Origin: Balaenoptera acutorostrata
Lineage: Eukaryota > Chordata > Mammalia > Artiodactyla > Balaenopteridae
Length of the DNA stretch: 64,000 nt
Reading direction: 5' to 3'
NCBI RefSeq assembly: GCF_949987535.1
Contig: NC_080081.1
Coordinates: 32,466,428 to 32,530,427, forward strand
Within the stretch, counting starts at the first letter, position 1, and each line of letters begins with the position of its first letter. Below are positions 46,556 to 59,319 of the stretch, one piece after another. The position numbers and the translations under genes were made by a program. A model generated the notes under the pieces. It worked only from the letters and a program-made list of their open reading frames with translations. It did no database searches and had not been told where the DNA came from.

Positions 46556-48059
46556 TATCTTTACCTGACATCAAGACCACTTGTTAGCCCATCCTGATGC
46601 CTGTTGCTACACATTTGATCTCTCCCTGGGCTGTTACTATCTGCCCAGCTGAGCTGAAGTTTTGTGCTCCCTCTCTAGGGTTTGGTGGGTGGTCAGTTGG
46701 CACGTCTCTTGCCATGGTATTTTCCTGGCTTTTGACCTGGTTTCTGTTTTCCAGTCCTGGCTCTGCCCGTTACCTCCCGTAGTGCCTCGTGGTTCATGAA
46801 TGTGGCGCGGACAGAATGAGATGACTGCCATAGCAGAGACCTGTCACTACGTGTTTAAGGAGAAGTTTGGCCAACTCATGACCCCCAAGTGTGTGCAGCT
46901 CTTCAGAATATGAATGACAAAATAATTTTTATTACAATCTGTATTAATACTGGGGTGGAAGACTTCTTTAGAAGCTCAGTTGATATTTCTAAAAATATTA
47001 GTGTAAACGATCCATTGTTGTGGTAATTTAGCGCTTTACCAACATAGAAAACAATGATTCTTGCTATCAGGAAAATATAAGTTGCTGCATTGCATGTGCA
47101 GTTTTACCAATTCTTATGAAAGACACATTCCATGTTTCGACGTGAGGTGATTATGGAAGGGTTTTGTTTTTGAGACTGATGACAGATATTTCAGAATAAT
47201 GTATTTATGGATCATTGAAACCACTGAAGGGGTTTTAAGTTGCAAGTCCCAGTAGGTCTGTAGTTTGGATCCTAGTTCTCCCAGTAAAATATAATCATCA
47301 ATGTGATATCCACTCTCCTGGGCTGCAAAGCAAGGGAAGATGAAAGCCTGGGCCAGAATGGCAAAGTCTACATTTGAACTGATATTTATTTTGTACCATC
47401 GGAGGTACTTTAATTATGCATATGCCCTCTACAAAATTGACTTACCAGTGTGAGGGTATGTGAGTTTAGAAAAATATAATTTTACACTTAATCTAAGCAA
47501 TTATAAATTGAATGTGAGGCCCGAATGTATCTCTTTTGAGTACAAAAGGTCGAAGATGAAGTTCCTGTATCATCCAAGTACTTGAAACTATTGTGAAAAT
47601 ATTGAATGAGCCATCAAGGATATGAATATTTTCAAAACACTGGGTAGCAGATGAGATTACCATAGATTTTTCTGGATGTTGAACTCAGGATGGGACTGAC
47701 TTGCTAAATTAATTACAAGATGTTTCTAGGATAGGAATGTATAATCTTATCAAGCTAAGGAAATATGTTGAAAGATTGATTTAAAGGAAAAAAAAAAAGT
47801 GAAATAGCTTTGAAACCAGGGGCTTATTTGATCTCTTATTGTTATTCCCCAAACTGTTGATACTCACCGGTGACCAGAAGTTGCACATTCCTTTCAGTGA
47901 CTAAATCAGTTCAGCCCTGAGAGGAACCATCAATGGAGATTGCAGAACTCCTCTGCTGGGACCTTCAATAAGATGCTCATGTTTTTTTTCCACATTGATT
48001 TAGGGAGCGCACAGAGGAAGATGGAGAGAGAAGGAGAGGGAGAGGAAGGGAGAGAGGGG
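46556..48059. other. Intron, no repeat recognised
   Basis: Largely unique-looking sequence; a purine-rich stretch (GGAGAGAGAAGGAGAGGGAG-like) lies at 48020-48058. Confidence 0.4.
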
Positions 48060-48295
48060 TGTAGTGGTTGGGAGCTTAGCTTGGGCTCAGGCTCCTTTGG
48101 TTTGGAATCGAGCTGCACCACTTACTAATCGTGTGACCTTGGACAGTTTAACCTCCTTGTGTCTCAGATGCCTCATCTTCGGATAATAAAGCCTTGACCT
48201 CTTGGGTTGCTGTAAGGACTAAATGAGTACACGTCTCTTAGCACAGGGTCTAGTCCATAGTAAATATGCAAATAGCAGGTGTTGTTATTATGTTT
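48060..48295 (+). mobile_element. MIR remnant
   Basis: AGTGGTTGGGAGCTTAGCTTG, ATCGAGCTGCACCACTTACTA, GTGTGACCTTGGACAG, CTCAGATGCCTCATCTTCG and TAGTAAATATGCAAAT run in MIR order. This is one of the best-kept MIRs here. Confidence 0.75.
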
Positions 48296-49238
48296 GCTGG
48301 CAAGATAATAATAAAATGGTAGTTGTGTTATGCTACCTATTGTTGCATAACAATAGATAATGGAAACTGTTGGCTGGTCATAATTCTAATCTCTTAGGTG
48401 TGTCGATCCTTAGGAAGAGCAGGGATTCACTCATTCTTTTGCATTTCAGCACAAATTTGGGGGTAGTATAAAACACTTATGTTTTCTCTGAAGAAAGGAC
48501 CTATTGCTTGAACTGGCATACAGGCTTGGAAAACAATTGTTATTTTTGTTGGTTTTTATTGTTGTTATGGTAGAAGTGAGTCAAGAAAGGGGAGAGATTG
48601 ACTTCTCTATGAAGTGGTTTTTAAGCAAAAGGTGAATTTCCTTATAATCTGATTCTTCTGCTTTTTCTGTAGGAAAAAGTACTCAGAGGATGATACTTTT
48701 AACCAGTTGGTATGCCTGCATTATAACATGTGAAGAATCTTTTCTGAACATGCCTTAATCAACTTGATGCAGTGAATCATGAATTGTTTCTCATGTGTCC
48801 CTTTGATCACTGTTGAACATAACATGGGTAGGGGTGAGGACAATTCATATTTTTCATTACCTGTAGCCAAACATGGAGATTCAAGATGGAAACATGTTTA
48901 AGTGAATATGTCCTGTATCTTGAGAAATCAGAACAAATCCCAGTAGATACTTTTGGCTTATGAAGGGAAGCCTTGTTGAAAAATTTGGTCTGTTGAATGT
49001 CGACTAGCTGGCTCTTGATTACCCCAGCTGTGCAAAGTGGATGACGCACAGTCTGGAGGAGGGAGAGGAAAGAGACCTGCATTCTGGGAGTAGGAGGGCG
49101 GATTGTAGTAGTTGCCCTGGAAAGTCACCCCTGTTCTATGTTTTTATGAGAGAGGGTCATTGAGCATCAGTCCTTTTCCTTCCTGCAGGTTCCATTCAGA
49201 ATATTGTGAGATGCTAGGATTGATGACAGTTGTATTTA
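48296..49238. other. Intron, nothing recognised
   Basis: Unassigned. A 91-codon antisense frame at 48807-49082 lacks splice signals and similarity I can recognise. Confidence 0.4.
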
Positions 49239-49317
49239 CATGTAGATGTATTTCTGATGTATTTGTGGGGAGGAAGGTGATCTCCACGTCTTACTCTTCC
49301 GCCATCTTGAAGGTCTC
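49239..49317 (-). mobile_element. Orphan L1 5'-end fragment
   Basis: Read on the minus strand it starts GAGACCTTCAAGATGGCGGA, continues AGAGTAAGACGTGGAGATC and ends near ACATCTACATGT, the first ~79 nt of an L1 5'UTR of a different subfamily from the two long copies. No L1 body or A tail follows. Confidence 0.7.
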
Positions 49318-52300
49318 TTGACATTTGTGTTTATACTGCTTTTGACTGGGAGAGCTACTGCCAGCTGTACTGCTGTGTTGGGAAATAGGAATATCCAGAG
49401 TACCATTCTCATCCAGTGCACATGTAATTGGTCAACAGCCAGCTAATAAATCTGATGATAAATTTGGCTGTAATTGATACAATTTACTCATATGAAACAT
49501 AGGTGTAACATAGGTGTATAGATACGTGTGCATGAATATAAACACATATACATAAATTATATAGGGTTGTATAATATCAAAATATTTGTTACAACATAAA
49601 GAGTACCATGTTACTAAAATTGATGACTAATCTTATTTACCTCTTGGGAATCAATTGAGCTATTGGATTCCCCAGCAAATGCGTTTTGATCAAGATCACG
49701 GCAAGATACGTTTGACAGCAATTTCAAATTATCAGAGTTTATTACATATTTAAAGTCTGAAGTCAGTTGAGATTGCATGTATCTGATTTTTAGCTTAGAG
49801 AGATAAATCTATCGATATTTTGTTCCAAGGACTACGTCCTCAATGCTGTACAATTACCATGTGCTCTGTAGAAACCACACACCTTGGATGGTCTGGAATA
49901 TGGTGTGATGCTCGGCCCTTCTCTTTATGCTAAACAAGGTCAGAATCAGGAATGCAGAGATTAATACGCTTCATGTATATACAGTATAACTTTCAGGCAT
50001 ATGTACCGATCGAATCTGCGCTAGTTGCAAGAGTTTAATAATTAAGGATTGGGTTCCTTAGCTGTGAACATTGTTATTTATGGTGTTTATTATGGCTGTG
50101 CTGCGCCGATCCTGGAAAAATCAGGGAAAGAGAAATATTTGCCAGGCAAACTTCATTTCTTAAAAAAATGCTTGAAAATCTGTTTAATTATTTTACTTTT
50201 ACATGAAACTGAAGTATAACCCTGTCTTTAACACATCTAGAATTATTCCAATACAACAACAACAAAAATTATAATGAAAACAGTGATATTTAAATATACT
50301 AAATAGCATGTGAACCCAGTCAGCTTTTTATGATTTATCCGTTTTTAACTTCAAAGACTCTGGTTAGCTTGCATTTTTATTTTTTTTTTAAATGAATGGA
50401 TTGATCACAGCCAGCGAGGAAAACGGCTGAAGTCTATCAGCTGTAAATTGGTACAAAGCACTAAAAGGGACATTAGTCTCTAATCAGATTCTAACAGTTC
50501 ATTAAACCTGCCTTTCCAGAATCGCTCTTTGTCTTTTCCCCTCCTTTGCAAGGCATCTTCTTCCCTTTCCATCTGGGCAAGACCTCCTCCGGGGTAGGAA
50601 GCATATCAACTCATCCTTCATTGTCTACCAACCAAACAGCCTACAGGAGGCTTTGTTAGGGTGGATTCCATGCTGCTGTGAAAGGCCCGGCAGTTGAGGG
50701 CTGCTGGCAGCAGGAAGGCTTTCCTGAGGTTGGGAGGTGGCAGACCAAGCTGGCTGCTTCCAAGCATGGAAGCAAGTGACACATTGGGATTTGAGGTCCA
50801 TGCCTGATATGTAAACAACCCACCAGCCTCCGTGAAAGTATTTTAAGCTTGGAACAAATGCACTGAGCTCACCAGTAATACCATAGTTCCTTCTGTCCTA
50901 AGCTATTAGGATGCAAAAATCCCCCCAAAATATGGACAGGTCAAAAGCAAACATGTAAAAACAATGATGTATCCTGCCAGTTTCAATAATATTGTACATT
51001 TCTAAGAGAGGAACGTGACAGTAATTTTTCTTCTTTTTATTACCTAACAGACTAGGTAGCATGGGATTTCTAAATGCTCATTAGTTAGCTGTAGCGTAAA
51101 TTTGCTTTTTCTTCTTGCCGTTGATTTCTCTGAGCAAATATTTGTGATAAAAAGCCCCATACATTTTATTTCTCAGAGTATTTTTCTTAAACAAAAAGGA
51201 GAGTCAAGAAATGGGAGAAATAATTAGAGCTTCACTATACTGCACTCTGTTGGTATTATTTGGTAATAAAAACGTTTAATTTATGATGTGTTGAAGTGAG
51301 AGTTGTTTTTATTTAACTGTCTGTTGGGGAGAAAAGCAACTCTATGAATGGCGAAAGCCTGAAGGTTTAGAAGTGATATCAACCTTTGTCACCATGTAGG
51401 CAAAACATTTAGAAATGTCTCTCTTTTTCTTTTAATAAGACCACCTTAGTGTCATGTGGTTACATTCTATAACAGCAAAGACACTATTCTAAAAACTCAG
51501 TCAAACTCTGTCATTGTAATTTCTTGGTTTAGTCGGTATTTGAGGGTAAAGTTGGCATTCTCAACATATTTTAAAACATGAGCCTGATTTTGGCCTGAAG
51601 CAAGCACTGATGTGTGGCTTTCTGACTCCCTTCCTAGGTTGTTGACTTCAGAAAATCCCCGAAGCTGTGGAAATTAGTCAAAAAATAACCCTGATTTAAT
51701 CTTTTTATAGATGTTTGAAATTCTATTGAGCCACAATAGAAGTAAGGTTTTCCCTTCTAGAGGTGTTAAATGGAGCCAAACATATACCAGAACAGAAAAC
51801 AAATTATTGTTTATTCTTTGATTATAACTTCAGCTTAAGAATTCACCCTTAATCCAAGATTTATGTTAGTTGTTTTTAAAGGAGATGTTTGCGGTTGAAA
51901 GGTAGAAATTTTCATTTGATCAGATATACCATGATACCGAATTCACTGTCGAGCATTATAGTATCTTGTACTTAAAATTATTTCGACTTTGGCAGTAATA
52001 TGAGAGTATATAAATTATTTTGATCTGTCTTTTCCTTTATGGATTTCTGTATACAGTTCAACCTCCAGAGCTAAGGAAGAAAGAAACTTGCCTTGTATTT
52101 CCTTCCATGATTGCAAGTGTGATGAGTTATTCCGGCCCCGTATAAATTAATGTAAGGTTGCCTTACTCCAGTTTATTACCGTCTGACCTCCAACCCAGGG
52201 GTCATAGAATCAGACTGATTAATTCAAGTTCTTGGTCATTATTTCAAATGAAAGTTCAGAATGGGGGGATAATTGGTTATGCTGATATTCTCACTTAATT

Positions 52301-52400
52301 ATACTATATTGTTAAAAAATTAGGTTAGCAGTACTAAATGTACTACAATGAAGGCAGACTCTACCAGCTGTCCTCTTCTGAACGCTTTATAGCTGAATTT
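49318..52400. other. Repeat-poor intron upstream of the KLF12 exon
   Basis: I recognised no interspersed repeats over about 3 kb. Stretches such as 49980-50150 and 50395-50520 read like unique, possibly constrained non-coding DNA (balanced composition, no low-complexity decay), but conservation cannot be judged from one sequence. Confidence 0.35.
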
Positions 52401-52425
52401 CCCTCTCTCTCTTTTTTATTCTCAG
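52401..52425 (+). promoter_or_regulatory. KLF12: 3' splice site of the KLF12 exon
   Basis: About 20 nearly unbroken pyrimidines lead into TTCTCAG with no AG between the tract and the acceptor. This is a strong mammalian 3' splice site and fixes the exon start. I did not assign a branch point. Confidence 0.88.
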
Positions 52426-52515
52426 AATATCAACACCTTTGAGAACAGAATGTTAATGCTTGATGGGATGCCAGCAGTCAGAGTCAAAACAGAGCTTTTG
52501 GAATCTGAACAAGGG
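52426..52515 (+). CDS. KLF12: KLF12 internal coding exon (partial gene)
   Basis: A 90 nt exon of exactly 30 codons, phase 0 at both ends, open throughout. It is preceded by a long pyrimidine tract ending in CAG and followed by GTAAGC. The peptide starts NINTFENRMLMLDG and ends ELLESEQG. I recognise it as about residues 12-41 of the ~402-residue KLF12 (AP-2rep), a nuclear Krueppel-like zinc-finger protein that represses transcription through CtBP and was described as a repressor of the AP-2alpha gene. The CtBP-binding motif and the three C-terminal zinc fingers lie in later exons, which are not in this window. KLF3, the closest paralogue, differs at this N-terminus. The exon carries Met codons at about residues 20, 22 and 26; the first has A at -3, so it could serve as a start if upstream exons are skipped. 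The VKTE at residues 31-34 fits the SUMO consensus psi-K-x-E. The upstream exon (first ~11 residues) was not found. Confidence 0.93.
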
Positions 52516-52521
52516 GTAAGC
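52516..52521 (+). promoter_or_regulatory. KLF12: 5' splice site of the KLF12 exon
   Basis: GGG|GTAAGC is a near-consensus U1 donor. It leaves the frame in phase 0 after the Gly codon, which agrees with the Gly-Ser junction expected in KLF12. Confidence 0.88.
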
Positions 52522-55500
52522 AGAAGTTTCCTACGATGCCCCACCCCCTTCTCTTTAAGAGAGTGGAGTGTTTACCTCCAGAGTGTTCTAAGGTTTGCAG
52601 AACACTTCTGATTTTTCACTTGCTTCAGCTTTTCTCTCTTGAGTAAAAATCATCTGAGACCATGGTTGATTCTCACCCATTTGCAGCCTCAAATATTCCT
52701 AACTTAGAAAAGATAACTTCTTGAATTTACGAAGGCATAGTGACCATACGGCTTTATTTAAATTGGTGAATGTTTTGGAAAGCTAATTCAAATCCAACTC
52801 ACAGAGGAAGTATTAAAAAAATAAGATGAGACTATAACCTCAATGTCAAGGTAGTTTGGTTCTTACTAAGTTAGGAAATTACAGAGTACAGTTATGGGAA
52901 TGTTACTGTTTTTGGATGGATTTCTCGTTTGACATTTGTTTTTACCCTTTTTTATAGATGATGAAATTTAGGTCAGTGAGTTTGAAAAGCACATAAAAGC
53001 AAAAGAAAGCTTATTGAGCAATAAGTAGCCAAATTGACAATTTATGGCTACTGAAAGTGTAAAGACTTAAGAGCACAGCTAGATTTTTTTAAAAAGGATG
53101 TGGGTGATTTTATAATTGTTAACATCTATAGCTTCACTAGTAAAAATCATAATCAGCGCGACATGATCCCTTGCAGCATTGGCTGACCACCTTTTGTATT
53201 TAAGGGAGAAAGCACTGCCTGCCTGTCTTAACTAAACCAGCATCACAGAGGCAAGTACACGTGACTGCAAAAAGGACATCAATTAAATCACATATTTAAT
53301 CTTAATCTTATTTGTGTATCCCTTATTAAAAAAAACCAAAACAAAACATTAGCAGCGTTTTGAAATTGAGCAATCAGATTTAAGTGTTAATAAACTCTCA
53401 CTCTTAACAACAATCAGTACGCATGAGTTCTTCTGGGACCCCATTCAAGAGGTTAGGATACTGATGTACCAAAATTATTTTGTAATGAGGACACTCGAGG
53501 GCAGGGATCTCGGTGGTTGCATTTAGAGGGTTCTCCAGTAATGTCCCCATTGCTGAGCACTCTGTGGCAGGGTGTATGGCATCTCGTAATATATTTCTCT
53601 TCCGTGTAGGTCAGTGTCTGAAATAGACCCCCATCACGTAGAACATATCATTTCATCTCTATGTTCAGCGTAGACTGTCGTAGCTCTGAAATGCACATTG
53701 TGGAGTATGTCAACCGAAAACATAACCCCACAGTCTACGTGACATAATGACTGATTCACAGAGATTTAACCCCAGACTTAGGCAGTAGAGCATCATGAAA
53801 GAAAAGACTATGTGTTGGTTATTAATAATTGCTTATTCGTTGTAGACAAACCTTCAGAAAAAGTCATGTGTTCACCTGGATTTTCTAGCCTGACACTCAT
53901 CAAGTTAAACTCTATATCCCCCAAACTAAGTAGTTCTTTACCTTTGTTTTTTTAACCAAACCACAGAAGGATGTGTTTTATTTCTTAGGAGTTCTGTTTT
54001 CTTAATCTAAATGCATTAGCATCAGTTTAATAAAATAAATTCCTACGTACCCCGTGTTTAAGTTTAACAAAACATACAGACTGTAACATCTTATTTGGAG
54101 AAGGCAGCCTGATGGAAAAGTGAAAACGGTATATTTCACAATGTTGCTTTTATTTCACAGTATGTTCTTCAACTTAAATAACAGTAAATCTGTTCAAGTC
54201 ATACATGTTGGAGGGAGGCAAAAAAGTACAGAAAACCAGTCAGAATATGTTACCTGGGCTACTAGGCAAAGCCAGGATAGTGCATTGTTGTCACCAGTCC
54301 TGGGAATCTTTAAGAACATCTAGGTACGTCTCTCTCCTTTACTATCATTTTTCAGTTTTAAGGTAAGGTTTGCATGAAAGATTTAAGTATACAAAAAATG
54401 AAAGCCAATATTCCCAGGGGTTTTACAGTGTGAATAAGAAACTCATGTCACATTATTTATAGAAAGTATTTTTCTGTCCTCAAATAGGGACAGGAAAAAT
54501 TGTAGGTTCTAGGTTTTACTTAATGCCTGTTCATTAAAATCAGTTTTCTTCCTTGTGAATGGAGCTGATGTTGGTATTTTAACCCTAATTTAGAATGTGT
54601 ATTTTGGAGGGGAATAGAAACTTCATTTACTCTTTTCCTTAGTCTCGTATATACTTATCTTAAGTATATGACACACAAACTTTTGTTCTCTTTTACAGCA
54701 AAACTTTAAGAGAAGCAGACCACAGTGTTTAATGAAATGTATTATGATTTAACTATTTATAGAATACAATTAATTTGTACTTAGTCATTTGTAATAATTT
54801 AAATCAACTCTCCTTTAAACAGCTGAAATCTTGAATTTTAGTGAACTTTATTTGTGGTCCCTTTACTGGAGTTTTTCATTGGGGATGATGGGATGGGTGA
54901 TAATGCTGTGTAATTTCAGAATCTCAGAAGTACTTTTAGATAAGGAGTGCTAGAATTCTGAAGATTTCTTGATTTCCATCTTACGGAACTCTTTCCTCAT
55001 TGAGTATTAAAGGCTGGTTGAAGTTTGATTCTTCACAAGAAAATGTGAACATATTGGTGACATTAAAATCATCACATGTGTGATTATGGGCTTTTGAAAA
55101 AGATGAGATGTTACAGTGAACAAAACATTGTAGAAGTGTATCTGTGCATCACAACAGTGAATGGGAAAGCCTGAAGCTTGTGCATTAGTGGGATTCTGTA
55201 ATCACTCTGGAAACCTAGTTTTGAGACTCTTCCATCAGCGTTAAGGGGAGAAAAAGTTAGTCTGCCTTTCAGGCTACAGGCAGTATTGTAAAGATCTGCT
55301 ACTTTACATGGACCTCCTGTCTCAGGGCACCATGAAGGCATCTGCTCCTTCTCTGTTTCTTGTCATAAATAGTCCCTTAGGTCTTCGGCTGTCAGCTGGT
55401 CTCTGCATGTGTCCCCTCCTCTCCAAGGAATTCAGGACTGGATGAGCACATTTCAGAGCTTAAAGAAAGACTGTGGAACAGGTCGAGGTTGGCCACTCTG

Positions 55501-55570
55501 CTTTCTCTTCTCTGAAAACTTCTGGCTGCCTTGCCTCATCCCCTTAATAGTTTTGTGGTGTGTGTATGTG
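52522..55570. other. Repeat-poor intron downstream of the KLF12 exon
   Basis: Unassigned sequence with no further KLF12 exon. It contains an imperfect inverted repeat at 53661-53747. Confidence 0.4.
53661..53747. repeat. Imperfect inverted repeat with ~50 nt loop
   Basis: cgtagactgt (53669-53678) pairs perfectly with acagtctacg (53730-53739), and pairing extends outward (ATGTTCAGC with GTGACAT) with two single-base bulges. No surrounding transposon ends were identified. Confidence 0.75.
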
Positions 55571-55572
55571 GT

Positions 55573-55690
55573 CCCATCTCTTTAATCAGATGATAAGCTC
55601 TCAGCGGGCAAGAACTATTCCTTGTGTTTTTCTCGTAGTTCCTGGCACGTGGTAAGTGCTCAGAAAATACGTGCTTTATTAAACTTGTCC
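55573..55690 (+). mobile_element. L2 3'-end fragment
   Basis: GATAAGCTCTCAGCGGGCAAG, GTAGTTCCTGGCACGTGGTA and AGTGCTCAGAAAATACGTG follow the sense L2 3' end. Confidence 0.65.
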
Positions 55691-56269
55691 AGGCATTATA
55701 ACTGGCATGGTGCAAAATATGAAACCAGTCAATAGCTACTTATAAACCTGCTCTGTCTACCTCATAGGGTTGTTGTGAATATAAAAATAAGAATTGGAAA
55801 TATTGGAAATAATAGATTCCCTTTGGTGGCAGTCTTCATCTTGTAGCCATGTGAACTGGATAGAGAAGAGTGGCTGATTCAGACCGTCTCTGTGTGCCTG
55901 ACTTCTGTTTGGAACCCTTAGTTTTGTGGTATTGAAGTCGATCATTATTGCAGTCTCCTGAAATGTGACTTAAGTTTTCTTCAGCCTTCTTGGTAATACA
56001 GCTCATGCTACTGCGTGGTCCATGGCAAGGTCATGTGCTCTGGTGATATACTTCAGGGGCACAGCATGGAGTGGTGGAGTGACTTTGTCTGTGACCTTTG
56101 GTGCTTGTGTCCTGCTGTTATAAGAGCTTCCCAAATGTGCTCTCAGCCTTTGGATGTTCTAAGGCGTTGTTAAACCCAGGACTAAAGCAGGAAGAGGAAT
56201 GCTAGAATTTGTAAACCCCAGAGATAAGGCGGTGTGCAGAGAATAGGCACCACCTCAAAGACATAAAAT

Positions 56270-56665
56270 GTGGTTTTATTCCTGGCCCTGCAGCTCCCTA
56301 GCTGGAACAGCATTGGGAAAGAACTGCCCATCTCCAGGCCTCTATGTCTTCATCTGTGCAGTGGGGATGTTAGAGACGAGACCTTCCAAATTCAGTCTGA
56401 CGGTCTTTGATTCTGGTAACAGGCATGGAGTGAGAGAAGGCATTTCCCATGTTGAGTCTAAAAGTGATACTGCAGTGAAACTGCCTGTGTGTGGAAGTAG
56501 AAATGCACAGACTGTAAAGTGAGACAGACCTGAGTTAAGATACTTCCTCAGCCGTCTCTGTCCCCCTATTCCTCCTCATCTGGGAAGTGAAGTGAACCGA
56601 ACCATCCAGCCTCACAAGGGCCTGACTGCACGTGGTGGGTGCTCAAGAAATGTTCTCCTTTTGAG
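56270..56665 (+). mobile_element. MIR fragments (two)
   Basis: 56280-56390 (CTGGCCCTGCAGCTCCCTAG, GTCTTCATCTGTGCAGTGGGG) and 56507-56660 (GACAGACCTGAGTTAAGA, CTCATCTGGGAAGTGAAG, GTGGGTGCTCAAGAAATG) read as decayed MIR pieces. The first is the less certain. Confidence 0.5.
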
Positions 56666-59319
56666 GAAAAATAGGATTATAAAGGGCCCCATTGCTTCAC
56701 TTTCCATTGCTGCAGTTCTCATAGGTACTTAGTAGAGGTTTCAACATCTGCATTAATTTATAATCCTAAGAGAGGACTTCAGGTAAATCTTAAATCTTAA
56801 GCTTTGTTTTTTTATTTTAATTTTTATTTAAGCGTATCTGGAGAAATGTTGCAAATTCTGCTTAGATTTTATCATGTAAAAAAATAGAATGATGAAGCCA
56901 GAAATCAGTTATTATTTTAACACAGAAGTGATACCGCTTGGTGTGATAATGCTATTTGGCCATAATTTTTAAAAAAGGAGTCTGAGTTCGCATACTTTGA
57001 AGACTTGTTGGTATATTTCCAGATGAAATAATTCGATGTCTGGGATGTGCTGCAAAATAAAAAGGGGAGGGTGGAATGGATGGGGATGGAGATGCAGTAA
57101 GATCGGTCATGGTTCCATCACTACTGAAGCTGGATGATGGGTGCAAGGGGGCTTGTTTAACTGTTCTGCCTAATCTTATATATGTTTGAAATTCTTTAAA
57201 GTAAAATGTTTAAAACAGCTCTCTCAATAAAAATATGAAAAATACATAGGCGTCAGAGGGAGACGGGAAAGAATCATTCCTCACTCAGTCACCCTCGCTC
57301 TTCGTGTTCCAAGGCCTGAGGGGTCTGCCGCAGGGATGGAGCGGACCTGAGTTCCTCCTCCAACCACGAGGGTGTTGGAGCCCTTGGTTTCTCCTCCTCT
57401 CTCTCCTCTTGTAGAGGCAGGTGCGGTCCTGATCCGCGGACTTGTAGGCAGAGGGAAGTGGCAATAGCATGGCTGAGAGAGAGAAGGAGAAGGGATGTTC
57501 TGCCCATTTTAAGTGTTCCGAGCAGTTGGTAATTGGGTGATAGAAGACCCCTCTGTGTGACACTGTGGGAGACGGCCTAAGGTCGCTTTACCACAGCCCG
57601 GGAGCTGGGGAGGGGACAGGTATGGCAGCGGATAGGTATGGTTCCATGGCTTCCTAGCAGAAAATATCAGCCCTGGTCGGACCAGAGATCTCTGAGCGCT
57701 CTAATTTTAGAGGTAGGACAAAAGAGAATAATGGTTCTTTCCCCCGGAGGCTTGCAGTGCTTTTGTAAACCGTTCAGTAGGACGTTCATAGCAAGGTGTT
57801 GAAGACATTTCTGTATCAAGGAGAACTAGCGCCGGTAAGGCGACTGTATTGTCACGTCTTCAAGAGCAGAGCTAATGCTTTTTGTTTCTCGTTATTCCTC
57901 ATCCTCCCAGCGCAGGGAGCTGATGCTTAGGCAGAGCTCAGCAAAGAGCGATCAATTCAGATGCTGTTTATTGTAAGTGGGAGCCAGTGTCAACGGCAGA
58001 ATTGAGATTTCGAGACAGGTGCCATTTTGGAAAAGTTGCCAATCCTTAGGTTTGATAAACAAAGAGAAACAGGTGCAAGTGTTGTAGCTGAACCTACATG
58101 TGTGCTATGCAGTGCTGATTGGAGACCGGCAGTTACATTAAAATTCAGTGGCTTTAGAGAAAAAAACTCCACAACGCGTCTACCTTCTTTTCCCTCACTA
58201 AACCACTATGTTTAACTTAACATAAAAGATTTAATATACATGAGTGTGTCAAGGCTTAGTAAGACAGTGTTACTTTAATGACTATCAGAAGAGAACGAGA
58301 AGACATTATAAAAATGCCACTTGCGTTTCCCTTCCACAGCGCCTCATTATTACCCCCCCCCCCCACTGTGGGAACAGGGGCCAGCATAGCTAGTAAATCG
58401 GTAGAATTATCTTAGACATATGATGTTGCTTATCACTTAATATTCTCTGATGACCCACTGCTTGAGATCTTTTGATCTGTAGTCCAATCTTTGCATGTCA
58501 CTACCTGGCTTCAAAGAAAAGCATACGCAGAAGCTATGTTATTGCTAATATAAGAAGACCATTATTTTTTTTAAAAGCAGGAAAAAATATCTGCACTTGC
58601 AAAACTCATATTTTAGGGAAGAGTTGTCCTCCTCTGTAGAAGCAGAGTTGGACTGATTTTAATAATGTCAGAATGGCCAGTAAATGTATTAATAGAAAGA
58701 ATTGAAAATCAATGAGCTGTGATAGTAATTACAGATAGTACCCAAGGGAAATATAGCAGGCAGCCAGATCCTTTCCCTCGGGCCCTGCCCTGGGCAAAGC
58801 TATGAAGCTGATAATTCTGCCCTCCTTCTTTCCCATTAGCAATGTACTTTCTCCTTCAACTTTATTCCCTTCCGCCTGCCATCCAGACACCCTTGACCCT
58901 CTGTGCAGTGGTAGTTCTTGGTATCCACAGATGACCAGTTCTAACTGCAGTCATATTCATTGAGGCGAATGTGAAATGCTATTCTTTCCAAGCATTATTT
59001 GCATTTGCACAGGGTCAGTGCTTTGTAAAAAGGAACACTTTTTGAAGAAATTTCATGCTCTGAGTAATTTGGGAATTTTGATTTGGAGGAAATGAACCTT
59101 TCCAAAATATTTCAGCTTATGAATGATTGTGTTCTCCTTCATGTACTAGTCTCTGTAGTAGAATCAGGAAAAAAAAATCTGGAGCATGAGGTGTATATTT
59201 CTCTATATCTAGGTGTGTTTTCTTATACTAATATTTATATACTGATTCATAGTCTGTAAAGTGCCTCACAAAAATATCTTATTTAGCCCTTGGAGGACTT
59301 TTTGCTCCTGACTGTGAGG
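56666..59319. other. Intron with a GC-richer patch and poly-C run
   Basis: 57245-57680 has clearly more G+C and more CpGs than its surroundings, with no recognised repeat. A C13-14 run lies at about 58353-58366. Nothing else could be assigned. Confidence 0.45.
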
